In this document: positions 17,365 through 25,373 of the stretch, piece by piece
How the letters are laid out: every line of letters begins with the position of its first letter
Position numbering within the stretch: position 1 is the stretch's first letter
Assembly: GCF_001468225.1 (NCBI RefSeq)
Contig: NZ_LNRU01000007.1
Span: 359,624-423,623 of the forward strand
From: Sphingopyxis sp. H053
GTDB lineage: Bacteria > Pseudomonadota > Alphaproteobacteria > Sphingomonadales > Sphingomonadaceae
Length of the DNA: 64,000 nucleotides
Reading direction: 5' to 3'
Notes under the pieces: generated by a model
What the model saw: only the letters and a program-made list of their open reading frames with translations
Told to the model about the DNA's origin: nothing
The model's database searches: none
Made by a program: the position numbers and the translations under genes

Positions 17365-19302
17365 ATGCTGCGTTCGATCATGCGGGGATTTGGGCTGCTG
17401 CTTGCCGCGCTGGGGCTTTCGCTCGCGCCCGTTGCGGCGAAAGAAGCGAAAGATAAGCCCCACGAGCATTACGTCTTCGGCAAATTGAATACGCCGACGC
17501 CGGGACCGGTATCGGGCGGGATGCTGTTGATGGGCGGCGGCGACCGCAACATCGACGCGATGAAATGGTTTTTCGGCAAGGCCGGGAACGGCCATATCGT
17601 CGTGATCAGCGCATCCTATGGCAAGGAAATCGGCGAGGAATTCTTCCGCGATATCGGCGGTATCCAGTCGACCGAAATCTTCGTTTTCCATGGCCGGTCG
17701 CAGGCGACGAACAGAAAGATCCTCGACCGGCTGAAAAAGGCCGACGGCATCTTCATCGCGGGCGGCGATCAGGCGCGCTATGTGCGATACTGGCGCGGCA
17801 CCCCGGTGGCCGACATCCTCAACGCGCATGTCGCGGCGGGCAAGCCGCTCGCGGGCACCAGCGCCGGCCTCGCGATCCAGGGCGAGAAGCTCTACGGCGC
17901 GATGGACGACGGCAGCATCAAGAGCCCCGAGGCACTCGCCGACCCGTTCGGTCCGGCGAACACGATCGAGGGCGACTTCCTCCACTTCGCGCTGCTCAAG
18001 GGCATCGTCACAGACACGCATTTCAAGGAACGCGAGCGGCTCGGACGGCTGTTCGCTTTTGTCGCCAAGGCGCAGACCGGGCGCCCCGCCGACCAGCCTG
18101 CGATGCTCGGCCTCGGCGTCGATGAAAGCGCGGCGCTCGCGGTCGAACCCGACGGCCGCGCGCGCATCTATGCGACCGAACCCGACGGCTATGCGTGGGT
18201 CGTCGACGGAGCGGGGCTCCGCGGCCTCGCGCAGCGCGGCCCGCTCGACGCGCCACGCGTCAAGGTGACGGGCGTCGGCCCCGGTTCGGTGCTCCACCTG
18301 CCGTCGGGGCAAGTCGACGCGCCTGTTTTCGTGCGTAACTATGCCGCCCGCGCGGGCGATATCGTCGAGGTGCCGCGCTGGTCGCTCGCGATCCATGGCG
18401 GCGCGGGGGTGATCGAGCGCAAGACGCTCTCGCCGGAAAAGGAAAGGGCCTATCGCGCCGGGCTCGACGAAGCGCTGCGCACGGGCAGCGCGGTGCTCGA
18501 CAAGGGCGGCGCGGCGCTCGATGCCGTCGCCGCGGCGGTGCGTGTGCTCGAGGATAATCCGCTGTTCAACGCCGGGCGCGGCGCGGTGTTCACCGCCGAG
18601 GGAAAGAACGAACTCGACGCCGCGATCATGGACGGCAAGACGCTCAAGGCCGGCGCGGTCGCGGGGGTGACGCGCACGCGCCACCCGATCGATCTTGCGC
18701 GCGCGGTGATGGACAAGAGCCCGCACGTCATGCTCGCGCGCGACGGCGCCGACCGCTTCGCGATTGAACGCGGGCTCGAACAGGTCGACCCGAGCTGGTT
18801 TCGCACCGAGGAACGCTGGCAGGGGCTGCTGCGCTGGCGCGAAAAGCAGGTGTCGGCGGTCGACCCGACGCATCTGTTCGGCACCGTCGGCGCGGTCGCG
18901 CTCGACGCCGACGGCAATCTGGCGGCCGCGACCTCGACCGGCGGGATGACGGGTAAGCGCTGGGGCCGCATCGGCGATTCGCCGATCATCGGCGCGGGCA
19001 CCTATGCCAAGAACGGGCAATGCGCGGTGTCGGCGACCGGATCGGGCGAGTATTTCATTCGCGAAAGTGCCGCGCGGCAAGTCTGCGACCGCGTCGCGTG
19101 GAAGGGCGAGAGCCTGAAGGACGCCGCGCAAGGCGCGATCATGGCGGTCGGCGCGATCGGCGGCGACGGCGGGCTGATCGCGATGGGGCCCGACGGCCGC
19201 CCCGCCTTTGCCATCAACGACCTCGGCATGTATCGTGGGCGGATGAGCGCCGGGGGGACTCCACAAATTGCGATCTTCGCCGACGAGAAGTTGGCCGATT
19301 GA
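17365..19302 (+). CDS. Exported fusion: cyanophycinase (S51) plus isoaspartyl peptidase/L-asparaginase (Ntn)
   Basis: A 645-residue protein. Start at ATG 17365 after GAAGGAAGACGG; a signal peptide follows (GFGLLLAALGLSLAPVAA). Residues 30-345 resemble cyanophycinase, a peptidase S51 relative: GGMLLMGGGDRNIDAMKWFF, GIFIAGGDQARYV, and the nucleophile motif GTSAG (Ser166). Residues about 350-640 are a plant-type isoaspartyl peptidase/asparaginase: AIHGGAGVIER, FNAGRGAVFT, and the autocleavage site HLFGTVGAVALD (Thr507). The first activity cuts the cyanophycin polymer to beta-Asp-Arg; the second splits beta-aspartyl dipeptides. Together they would release free amino acids. Both active sites look intact. 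The stop overlaps the next start by 1 nt (TGATG). Substrate assignment to cyanophycin is inference. Confidence 0.88.
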   Translation: MLRSIMRGFGLLLAALGLSLAPVAAKEAKDKPHEHYVFGKLNTPTPGPVSGGMLLMGGGDRNIDAMKWFFGKAGNGHIVVISASYGKEIGEEFFRDIGGIQSTEIFVFHGRSQATNRKILDRLKKADGIFIAGGDQARYVRYWRGTPVADILNAHVAAGKPLAGTSAGLAIQGEKLYGAMDDGSIKSPEALADPFGPANTIEGDFLHFALLKGIVTDTHFKERERLGRLFAFVAKAQTGRPADQPAMLGLGVDESAALAVEPDGRARIYATEPDGYAWVVDGAGLRGLAQRGPLDAPRVKVTGVGPGSVLHLPSGQVDAPVFVRNYAARAGDIVEVPRWSLAIHGGAGVIERKTLSPEKERAYRAGLDEALRTGSAVLDKGGAALDAVAAAVRVLEDNPLFNAGRGAVFTAEGKNELDAAIMDGKTLKAGAVAGVTRTRHPIDLARAVMDKSPHVMLARDGADRFAIERGLEQVDPSWFRTEERWQGLLRWREKQVSAVDPTHLFGTVGAVALDADGNLAAATSTGGMTGKRWGRIGDSPIIGAGTYAKNGQCAVSATGSGEYFIRESAARQVCDRVAWKGESLKDAAQGAIMAVGAIGGDGGLIAMGPDGRPAFAINDLGMYRGRMSAGGTPQIAIFADEKLAD

Positions 19303-19748
19303 TGCCGCACTCGGGCGTCAATCTCGACGAGATCGACGAACGCCTGCTCACCTTGCTGCGCGACGATGCGCGGCAGACGATCGCGCAGCTTGCCAAGGGG
19401 CTCGGCATTTCGCGCGGTGCGATCTATTCGCGGCTTGCGCGGCTGGAGGAAGAAAAGGTCGTTGCCGGCTATACGGTGCGGCTGGGCAACGCCTTCGCCG
19501 CGAGCCGCGTGCGCGCGCATATGATGATCAAGACGCTGCCGCGCTTTCACCGCGAGGTCGAGCAGGCGCTCGCCGGCTTTTCGCTGGTACAGGCGATCCA
19601 TGCGATCAGCGGCGAATATGACATCATCGCGATGCTCGAGGCCGAGGATGGCGCGCAGCTCAACGAATTGATCGACGACATCGGCCTCCTCGACGGTGTC
19701 GAACGCACGACGACGTCGGTGATTTTGGCCACTAAAATCGAACGATAA
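19302..19748 (+). CDS. Lrp/AsnC-family transcriptional regulator
   Basis: A 148-residue protein. The N-terminal winged helix reads LDEIDERLLTLLRDDARQTIAQLAKGLGISRGAIYSRLARLEEEKVVAGYTVRL, followed by an RAM ligand-binding domain (HAISGEYDIIAMLEAED). Members respond to amino acids. Coupling to the peptidase fusion (1-nt overlap) suggests it senses Asp, Arg or another released amino acid and controls this operon and the divergent receptor. Start is fixed by the overlap and by the usual length of the family. Confidence 0.9.
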   Translation: MPHSGVNLDEIDERLLTLLRDDARQTIAQLAKGLGISRGAIYSRLARLEEEKVVAGYTVRLGNAFAASRVRAHMMIKTLPRFHREVEQALAGFSLVQAIHAISGEYDIIAMLEAEDGAQLNELIDDIGLLDGVERTTTSVILATKIER

Positions 19749-19910
19749 GCGGTCTATTTATGCCAAGCCGCTAGTAAGGAAAGGCGTTGCCCGTTCGCGC
19801 TCGGTCATTTGCCGCCAGATTGTGATCAGCGACTGAAGCGGGTTGAAAGGCTAAATTCGCGTCAAAAATATAGTATGGAGAGCCTGGGGCGTCAGCTGCA
19901 TTTTGTAGCC

Positions 19911-19944
19911 GTCCGCCGGTAGCGGAAATACCAGACTTCATGTG
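19911..19944. repeat. Dispersed 34-bp hairpin repeat, copy 2
   Basis: GTCCGCCGGTAGCGG followed by AAATACCAGACTTCATGTG, matching 2263-2296 at about 29 of 34 positions. Both copies keep the GGTA...TACC stem and lie in intergenic DNA in the same orientation. Confidence 0.5.
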
Positions 19945-20124
19945 ACAAGTCAATCATGCTATTGAAATAGAATGACTTTTAACAGAATTTTGACCTCCAA
20001 AAATTGGCCAGCAATCACCCAGCAATCACCGTTTTCAGGAGCGAAAAAACCTCGTGGCCACGCGCAAATCTGCTCTTCGATCGGACCTTTCCAAGACCAA
20101 TCTTGACGACTCTCTGATGGCGAA

Positions 20125-20153
20125 GGTCACCGGTTCAAATCCTGTAGGTTGCC
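20125..20153 (+). repeat. Degenerate tRNA-like 3' fragment (T-arm)
   Basis: The run ACCGG-TTCAAAT-CCTGT has the exact layout of a tRNA T-arm (5-bp stem, 7-base TTCAAAT loop) with one stem mismatch. No D-arm or anticodon arm could be found upstream, so it is not a working tRNA gene. Fragments of tRNA 3' ends are commonly left as attachment-site scars by integrating elements. Confidence 0.35.
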
Positions 20154-20633
20154 TCTCATATCCTCCCTCAGTTAACCTCTCCAAGGTCGCGACAAGTACC
20201 GTGCCGTGGGTAAGAATCTGGTGCCTCTCATCAGAAAATTGGATCAGTTCAGGCTAGCACCGCCGGACAGGATCAGACGATCTAGCGATCGCCGGTATCG
20301 CAGCGCGCAACCCCGCTGGCGCAGCTTTGGACGGCATACTCCAATTAGATCCATTTTCGGTCGCAGTTTTGGTTGCTGATTGCGGTCGATCTGTTGGAAA
20401 TAGGCGCGCGCCCGTACAGTCAACTGGGCGAGTGACCGGGTTCCGCCACGTATGTCCAGGCAATTGCTAAAGGTGGTGGTACGTGCTCCAGACGCGCGTT
20501 TCCTTTGCTCGGTCACTTTTTCGCGATGCAACGCCTAGAATAATAATTGGATTATTAAATAGTAGCGCTCTGACGCGAGGCATACTTTTCAACTGCGACT
20601 CATCTTGGTCGCAACCTTGAAAAGGAACGTGAC

Positions 20634-20765
20634 ATGAAAACGCATGACGACATCATCGATCTCGGCGCCGCCCAGGACGAAACCCTCGGCGCGCTGCCGT
20701 CGGGCCAGCAGGACGTACAGCCCGGGGACAAGTTTATCCTCGGCGGCATCAGCGCCGACGATTGA
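20634..20765 (+). CDS. Lasso peptide precursor (A)
   Basis: A 43-residue peptide with an AAGGAA ribosome-binding site 7 bases before its ATG. The leader is 18 residues and ends in Glu-Thr-Leu, placing the conserved Thr at position -2. The predicted core is 25 residues, beginning GALPSGQQD and ending LGGISADD. Gly1 and Asp9 can form the 9-residue macrolactam ring expected for proteobacterial lasso peptides; the tail is 16 residues, with Lys15 and Phe16 as possible steric plugs. The C-terminal GGISADD resembles sphingopyxin and sphingonodin tails as I remember them. The stop overlaps the possible TTG start of the B gene. No second precursor was found nearby. Confidence 0.9.
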   Translation: MKTHDDIIDLGAAQDETLGALPSGQQDVQPGDKFILGGISADD

Positions 20766-20821
20766 CTGACGCGTGGCGTGCAGTCCTCGCACTGCACGCC
20801 ACCGCTCCGTCGCGCGCTTCC

Positions 20822-21466
20822 ATGATGAATGTCATCACTTCAGCTGCCACGCATTGGTGCAGAGTCGGCGGCACCTTCGTCTTTCTGGACTTGTCCCGCG
20901 ATCGCTATTTCATGCTTGAGCAAAGTGCGGCTGATCGCTTTTCCCGGATTGTCGCCGGAGCGCAAGAGGAGGGTGACAATGATTGGCTTGCCGCACGCGG
21001 CTTGCACCATCTGGCGCCGCCGGTCGATCAATCTAGTTCCGAAAGGATCGCTCCGACCAGCAGTGTTCTCGAGGAGCCAAATCTCGAAAGGGCTTCGGCG
21101 GTTGAGACAGCCCGTTCGGTATGGGTCCTGGCCCTAGCTCAGCGGCATGTTCGGAAACTCGCTCTAATGGAAATTCTGCCTAATCTTTTGCACGGCGTGC
21201 CAGTAGCTCCGCACGTTCAACGGTCGGATGCACGCCAGGTAGCCGCGGCGTTTAAGCGAGCGCGTCACTATTTTTCCGGCATGGATGAATGCCTCAGCCG
21301 CGGCGTTGCAATGCGCCGTGTGCTGGCCGGAAAGGGGTGCGAGGCCCGGCTGGTGATCGGCGTAACTTTGCCATTCGCCGCGCATTGCTGGGTGCAGCTG
21401 GGCTCGGCGGTATTGACCGATCCGCTCGATGTGGTGACCCCCTACACACCGATATTGGTCGCCTGA
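20822..21466 (+). CDS. Lasso peptide B protein: RRE domain plus transglutaminase-like leader peptidase
   Basis: An McjB-type protein that binds the leader and cleaves it. The N-terminal about 80 residues (THWCRVGGTFVFLDLSRDRYFML) form the PqqD-like RiPP recognition element. The C-terminal half is the transglutaminase-like protease, with Cys157 (MDECLSRG), His188 (AHCWVQL) and Asp200 (VLTDPLD), a complete Cys-His-Asp triad (numbering from ATG 20822). The frame is open further upstream: a TTG at 20762 would overlap the precursor stop and add 20 residues. I prefer the ATG because the RRE homology begins there, though neither has a strong ribosome-binding site. The stop overlaps the C gene start by 1 nt (TGATG). 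Confidence 0.88.
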   Translation: MMNVITSAATHWCRVGGTFVFLDLSRDRYFMLEQSAADRFSRIVAGAQEEGDNDWLAARGLHHLAPPVDQSSSERIAPTSSVLEEPNLERASAVETARSVWVLALAQRHVRKLALMEILPNLLHGVPVAPHVQRSDARQVAAAFKRARHYFSGMDECLSRGVAMRRVLAGKGCEARLVIGVTLPFAAHCWVQLGSAVLTDPLDVVTPYTPILVA

Positions 21467-23187
21467 TGCCGGGGTACTTTCGCATCGAGATTTCCGAGGC
21501 GTCGGGACAGGCTGATCGTGACAATGGCGAAGCGGACCCACCCGCCTTATCGCTTCCAGGCGCTCGGCTCTGGTGCGATCGACAGCCGCTTGCCCTGGGT
21601 GGGCATGGATATCTGATCGGCCACCTGTTCGAGCGAGGCGAAATGAGCCGCCGCGTGTTGGATCTGCATGAAACGGCGGTAACCAGAATGGCGGCGTCTA
21701 GCGGCCGGTCGCTCGTGTCCGACTATTGGGGCGGCTATGTGTCCATCTTGGCGCGGCCCGGTGGAGGTCTCGCGATATTTCGCGACCCGTCCGGGTTGTT
21801 GCCCGTCTATTACCGCGCCGATGGGGCGGGCGTCACAGCGTCGAGCGACGCTGCCGATCTCGGCAGACGTGGCGGCGTCGATTATCCGGCAGTTGCGCGG
21901 TTTCTGGCTAATGGAGGCGCGCCTAGCCGAGAAACCTGCCTCGAAGGTGTCCAGGTACTGCTTCCAGGGGAATGTCTGATCATTACTTCGGGATCGCGTC
22001 GTCTGGAAAGCTGGTGGTCACCGTGGGATTGGACGCAGGTCCCCCACAAGCGGTTCGAGGTGGCCGCCCGTAAGCTTCGCGCCGTGGCGCTCGACTGTAT
22101 CGAAAGCTGGGCGTCCTGCTTTGATTCCATATTGACCGGCGTATCTGGCGGCCTCGATTCCTCGATTGTCGCCGGCGCCGCATCTCGCCGCGCCGCCGCG
22201 CTTCATTGCCTGACGATGATCGAAGACGATGCGATTGGCGATGAGCGCCGCTATGCTTCCATTCTCGCCAAGGCGATTGGCGTTCCCTTGCTTGAAGCCC
22301 ACTATGACCTCGGCAAGGTTGAGATTGATCGCGCCGTGGCGCCGCACCACCCTTGGCCGCACGCGCCATTCTACATGCAGGCAATCGCGTCGGCTCATGA
22401 AGAGCTCCGCCGCGAGCATCAAATCGATGCCTTCTTCTCGGGCAATGGCGGGGACAATATCTTCTGTGCGATCCGCAGCGCCTCGCCGTTCGTCGATCGT
22501 TTCATGGCGCAGGGACCGCGTCACGGGCTTTTCGACACCCTGCGCGATTTGAGCGATCTGACGGGAGCCAGCGGTGCGACCATCTTGCGGCACGCCTGGG
22601 ATCGCTATCGTGACTGCAGCCGGCCCGTAAAACTTCATCGCGACACTTCCGGGCTTTCTTCCGCCGCGATCGCCGAGCTGGATGTGCCGAGGCCGCCCCA
22701 TCCATGGATGGAAGCGCCCGAAGGCACGCCGCCCGGCAAGGCGGCGCATGTCAGGCTGCTGGCGCGCGCGCATCGCAGCATCGAGCTGTATCCCCGCCGC
22801 TCCCATCCGCAGCATGTCGCGCCGCTCCTGTCGCAACCAATCGTCGAAACATGCCTGTCAATCCCGACATGGCAGTGGATCGAGGGCGGCAGGGATCGCG
22901 CCGTCGCTCGGGCGGCATTCAAATCCATCGTCCCTGTGCAATTATTGCGCCGCACGTCCAAGGGCGGGCCGGGCGGCTTCATGCAGCGCATATTCCAGGC
23001 GAACGCGGAACATGCCGGCGACCTGCTGCGCACTGGCCTGCTGGCGCGGGCCGGTCTGCTCGACCTCAGGACCTTGGAAGGAGCCTCGCAGCCGACGGTG
23101 GCGGGCTTCGAAAAGGCGCAGCGCATCCTCGCACTTTGCGCGGCGGAAAGCTGGGTTCGTTGGTGGACGGATGTTCGCGCGTCATAA
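21466..23187 (+). CDS. Lasso peptide C protein: asparagine-synthetase-like lasso cyclase
   Basis: A 573-residue McjC-type enzyme that adenylates the ring-forming Asp side chain and closes the macrolactam. The N-terminal half resembles a glutamine amidotransferase domain but lacks the Cys2 nucleophile (it starts MPGYFR), as expected for lasso cyclases. The C-terminal synthetase domain has the PP-loop SGGLDSS at residues 227-233 and FSGNGGDNIF further on. Start is fixed by the 1-nt overlap with B. Its stop is 2 nt from the stop of the convergent isopeptidase gene. Confidence 0.92.
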   Translation: MPGYFRIEISEASGQADRDNGEADPPALSLPGARLWCDRQPLALGGHGYLIGHLFERGEMSRRVLDLHETAVTRMAASSGRSLVSDYWGGYVSILARPGGGLAIFRDPSGLLPVYYRADGAGVTASSDAADLGRRGGVDYPAVARFLANGGAPSRETCLEGVQVLLPGECLIITSGSRRLESWWSPWDWTQVPHKRFEVAARKLRAVALDCIESWASCFDSILTGVSGGLDSSIVAGAASRRAAALHCLTMIEDDAIGDERRYASILAKAIGVPLLEAHYDLGKVEIDRAVAPHHPWPHAPFYMQAIASAHEELRREHQIDAFFSGNGGDNIFCAIRSASPFVDRFMAQGPRHGLFDTLRDLSDLTGASGATILRHAWDRYRDCSRPVKLHRDTSGLSSAAIAELDVPRPPHPWMEAPEGTPPGKAAHVRLLARAHRSIELYPRRSHPQHVAPLLSQPIVETCLSIPTWQWIEGGRDRAVARAAFKSIVPVQLLRRTSKGGPGGFMQRIFQANAEHAGDLLRTGLLARAGLLDLRTLEGASQPTVAGFEKAQRILALCAAESWVRWWTDVRAS

Positions 23188-23189
23188 GG

Positions 23190-25373
23190 CTATCGCCGCT
23201 CGGCGCCTCGCGTCTGCACACACCTTGTTTTCCATTGCGCCGCCATTTTCGCCCAGCGGTCGAATGCGCCTCTGTCATCCAGATCCCGGTCGCGCCGATC
23301 GCGAAGCCAGAAGTCGAACCACGCCAGATTCTCTTGCATCGCGCGCAGCCGATTGGAGGGGATGTGAAACAGATGGGTCTCATCGGTGGCGGTGGTCTCG
23401 CCAGGATAGAGACTGATCTGCGCAGGAACCTTTGCTTCGCGCAGCGCGGCGTAGAAATCGATCGCTCCCGCAAAGGGAGAAGCCATTTGCTGAAGGACCG
23501 GAGCACACGCCCTATCGGCACGGAGCGAGGGCGACAGCTGGCGATAGGCGTCGAGGTAACGACCTGAAGGTGGGCCGCCGAAGACGGCGTGATACCCGTC
23601 TTTCGGATCTGAATAGGATGCGGGTTCAAGATAATTCCCGTCCCCGCTGGAAGCAGCGCGAAACATCTCCGATTGGGTCATCGCGACATTCACCATCTGC
23701 GATCCCCGACTGTACCCGGCAATGCCAATGCGGTCGGGATCGACAATGCCTTCGCTTGCCAACTCGGCGATCGCGTCTTCAAAACTATAGACGCCGTTGA
23801 TCCAGATCAGCTCGCGCAGCTTTTCGGGACCGAGTGTGCCTGGGCCGCCCGACCATATCATATAGGCGTGCCAAAGCTCAGCCTGCTGCCGAGCCGAGGG
23901 GTCGTTCATGAGAATGACGACATATCCGCGCTCGGCGAACAGCTGAGCGGGGTAGTTCCATTGCAGATCGACGTTCGCGAAGCGCTCGTCCGCATCGCTG
24001 CCATGAGTGATGATGATCGCCGGGTAGCGACTGCTTGTCTGGTAATTGCGAGGCCAGACGATGAATCCGGTCGATCGGTAGCCGAGCCGGTTTGTCCATT
24101 GATGCGGCGTGACGCGCAACGGTGCGATCGAATCATGAGCAGCGGAGAGCGGAGCGATGGCCTGCACGCGCCCGTCTTTCGGTTCGACACGGACGAACCG
24201 TGGCGCCTGGTTCAGCCCTTCCTCGACGCAAATGCCCCACGCGAGATCCTCGCGAAAGTCGCAGGCCGTCAAGCTGCCGGGGCGGATCAGCGACGTTGCG
24301 TGCCGACCGGTAAGCAAAACCAACCCGTACCGTGGATGCGAGGTCGTTCGCACCCCCAGCAGCGCGCTTAGCCCATCCCCCGAGAGCCAATTTCCTGCCG
24401 AACGCGGGTCGCCGATGTAATAGGGCTGGCGACCATAGTGAGTTTTTCGGCCATCGGTGTGCGTCTCCGTGAGGGCAAGCGTCCTGCCGAAACCCTCGCT
24501 TGCAAGAGTTCCGCCATTCGGGCCGCGCACCAGACCGATCGCCGGAAAACCCGAACTTTCCTGAATGGGCCGGCTGGCGTTGGTGACAAAGCTCCAGGAA
24601 AAGGTCCCGATGCCGTCGGCCCGCTCCGCATCGGATTGCTCTAACTGGTAGCGCGGCCCTTCGTCGGTCCATTCGACATGGCCGCCATAATAGAAAGCAA
24701 GCCGGTCGCCCGATGGCCGCGATGCGACCAGCCAGTCTTCGCCCGTCGCCGACCGTATGCGCAGTTCTACGATCGCCCGGACCGGCGCGCGACGCCGATT
24801 GCGCTGGCTAACCACCGCGTCGTCGATGGCAACATTGGCCGGTTCCGAACTTGGCTTTAGCGTGGCGTACCAAAGCCATTGTCCGTCGGGAGACCAGTCG
24901 TGATATAAAATCCCGATCCGGCGCGGCGCACCGCTTCGCACGGCGAACAGCGCGCCTTCGGTCTGGCCGACGGTAACCTTCGCATCGCGCACCAGCAGCG
25001 GTTTGATCGTCCCTTCGGCGTCGAGCGCATAGAGCTGAAGCTCGTCGCCCCGATCTAGCAGTAGGCTCCAGCCCGTGCCGTTCGGCAACGGTCGAAGCTG
25101 CTCTGCGCTCGCCGCGCGCAGAATCTCGCGCGAGGCGCGCGAGCGCAGGTCAAACAGATGAAGAATTGAGACGGTCTCATTCTTTTGGAGATCCGCTCGC
25201 CGTTCGAGATAGGCGAGCGACTTGCCGTCGCTCGCCAAGCTCAATTCGAACTCCGCCGGGACGGTCACCACATCTTCGAGCGTCCAGCGCCGACCTTCCT
25301 CCGCGACGGCCGTCCCGCTGTTAGCGAGACCGACCAACAGAAGAAGCGGCCATAGGCGGATGCTACCAGTCAT
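23190..25373 (-). CDS. Lasso peptide isopeptidase (prolyl-oligopeptidase family)
   Basis: A 727-residue exported serine hydrolase; its signal peptide is RLWPLLLLVGLANSGTAVAEE. A beta-propeller-like N-terminal domain precedes an alpha/beta-hydrolase domain with GIAGYSRGSQM (nucleophile Ser555) and a late His667 (TDETHLFHI). Homologues next to lasso clusters of this type (AtxE from Asticcacaulis) open the macrolactam ring of their own lasso peptide. Its start overlaps the receptor stop by 11 nt, so import and linearisation are co-expressed. Convergent placement against the cyclase gene, 2 nt apart, ties it to this cluster. Confidence 0.9.
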   Translation of the reverse strand: MTGSIRLWPLLLLVGLANSGTAVAEEGRRWTLEDVVTVPAEFELSLASDGKSLAYLERRADLQKNETVSILHLFDLRSRASREILRAASAEQLRPLPNGTGWSLLLDRGDELQLYALDAEGTIKPLLVRDAKVTVGQTEGALFAVRSGAPRRIGILYHDWSPDGQWLWYATLKPSSEPANVAIDDAVVSQRNRRRAPVRAIVELRIRSATGEDWLVASRPSGDRLAFYYGGHVEWTDEGPRYQLEQSDAERADGIGTFSWSFVTNASRPIQESSGFPAIGLVRGPNGGTLASEGFGRTLALTETHTDGRKTHYGRQPYYIGDPRSAGNWLSGDGLSALLGVRTTSHPRYGLVLLTGRHATSLIRPGSLTACDFREDLAWGICVEEGLNQAPRFVRVEPKDGRVQAIAPLSAAHDSIAPLRVTPHQWTNRLGYRSTGFIVWPRNYQTSSRYPAIIITHGSDADERFANVDLQWNYPAQLFAERGYVVILMNDPSARQQAELWHAYMIWSGGPGTLGPEKLRELIWINGVYSFEDAIAELASEGIVDPDRIGIAGYSRGSQMVNVAMTQSEMFRAASSGDGNYLEPASYSDPKDGYHAVFGGPPSGRYLDAYRQLSPSLRADRACAPVLQQMASPFAGAIDFYAALREAKVPAQISLYPGETTATDETHLFHIPSNRLRAMQENLAWFDFWLRDRRDRDLDDRGAFDRWAKMAAQWKTRCVQTRGAERR

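Larger units (their letters stand above)
19749..20633. other. 885-base non-coding stretch before the lasso cluster
   Basis: No convincing gene on either strand. It holds copy 2 of the dispersed hairpin repeat (19911-19944), an AT-rich zone (19945-20010), a degenerate tRNA-like 3' fragment (20125-20153), and an AT-rich inverted motif AATAATAATTGGATTATT (20539-20556) that may belong to the lasso precursor promoter. A small dyad, GCGAC...GTCGC, lies just before the precursor's ribosome-binding site. The mix of lower GC and fragments suggests an old insertion boundary. Confidence 0.5.

Noticed and set aside
17338..19266. 642-codon minus-strand frame opposite the peptidase fusion
   Set aside because: Shadow frame; the plus strand has two intact catalytic domains.
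20054..20257. 67-codon frame in the region before the lasso precursor
   Set aside because: Its 'VTGSNPVG' phrase is what a tRNA T-arm looks like when translated; no start signal or family.
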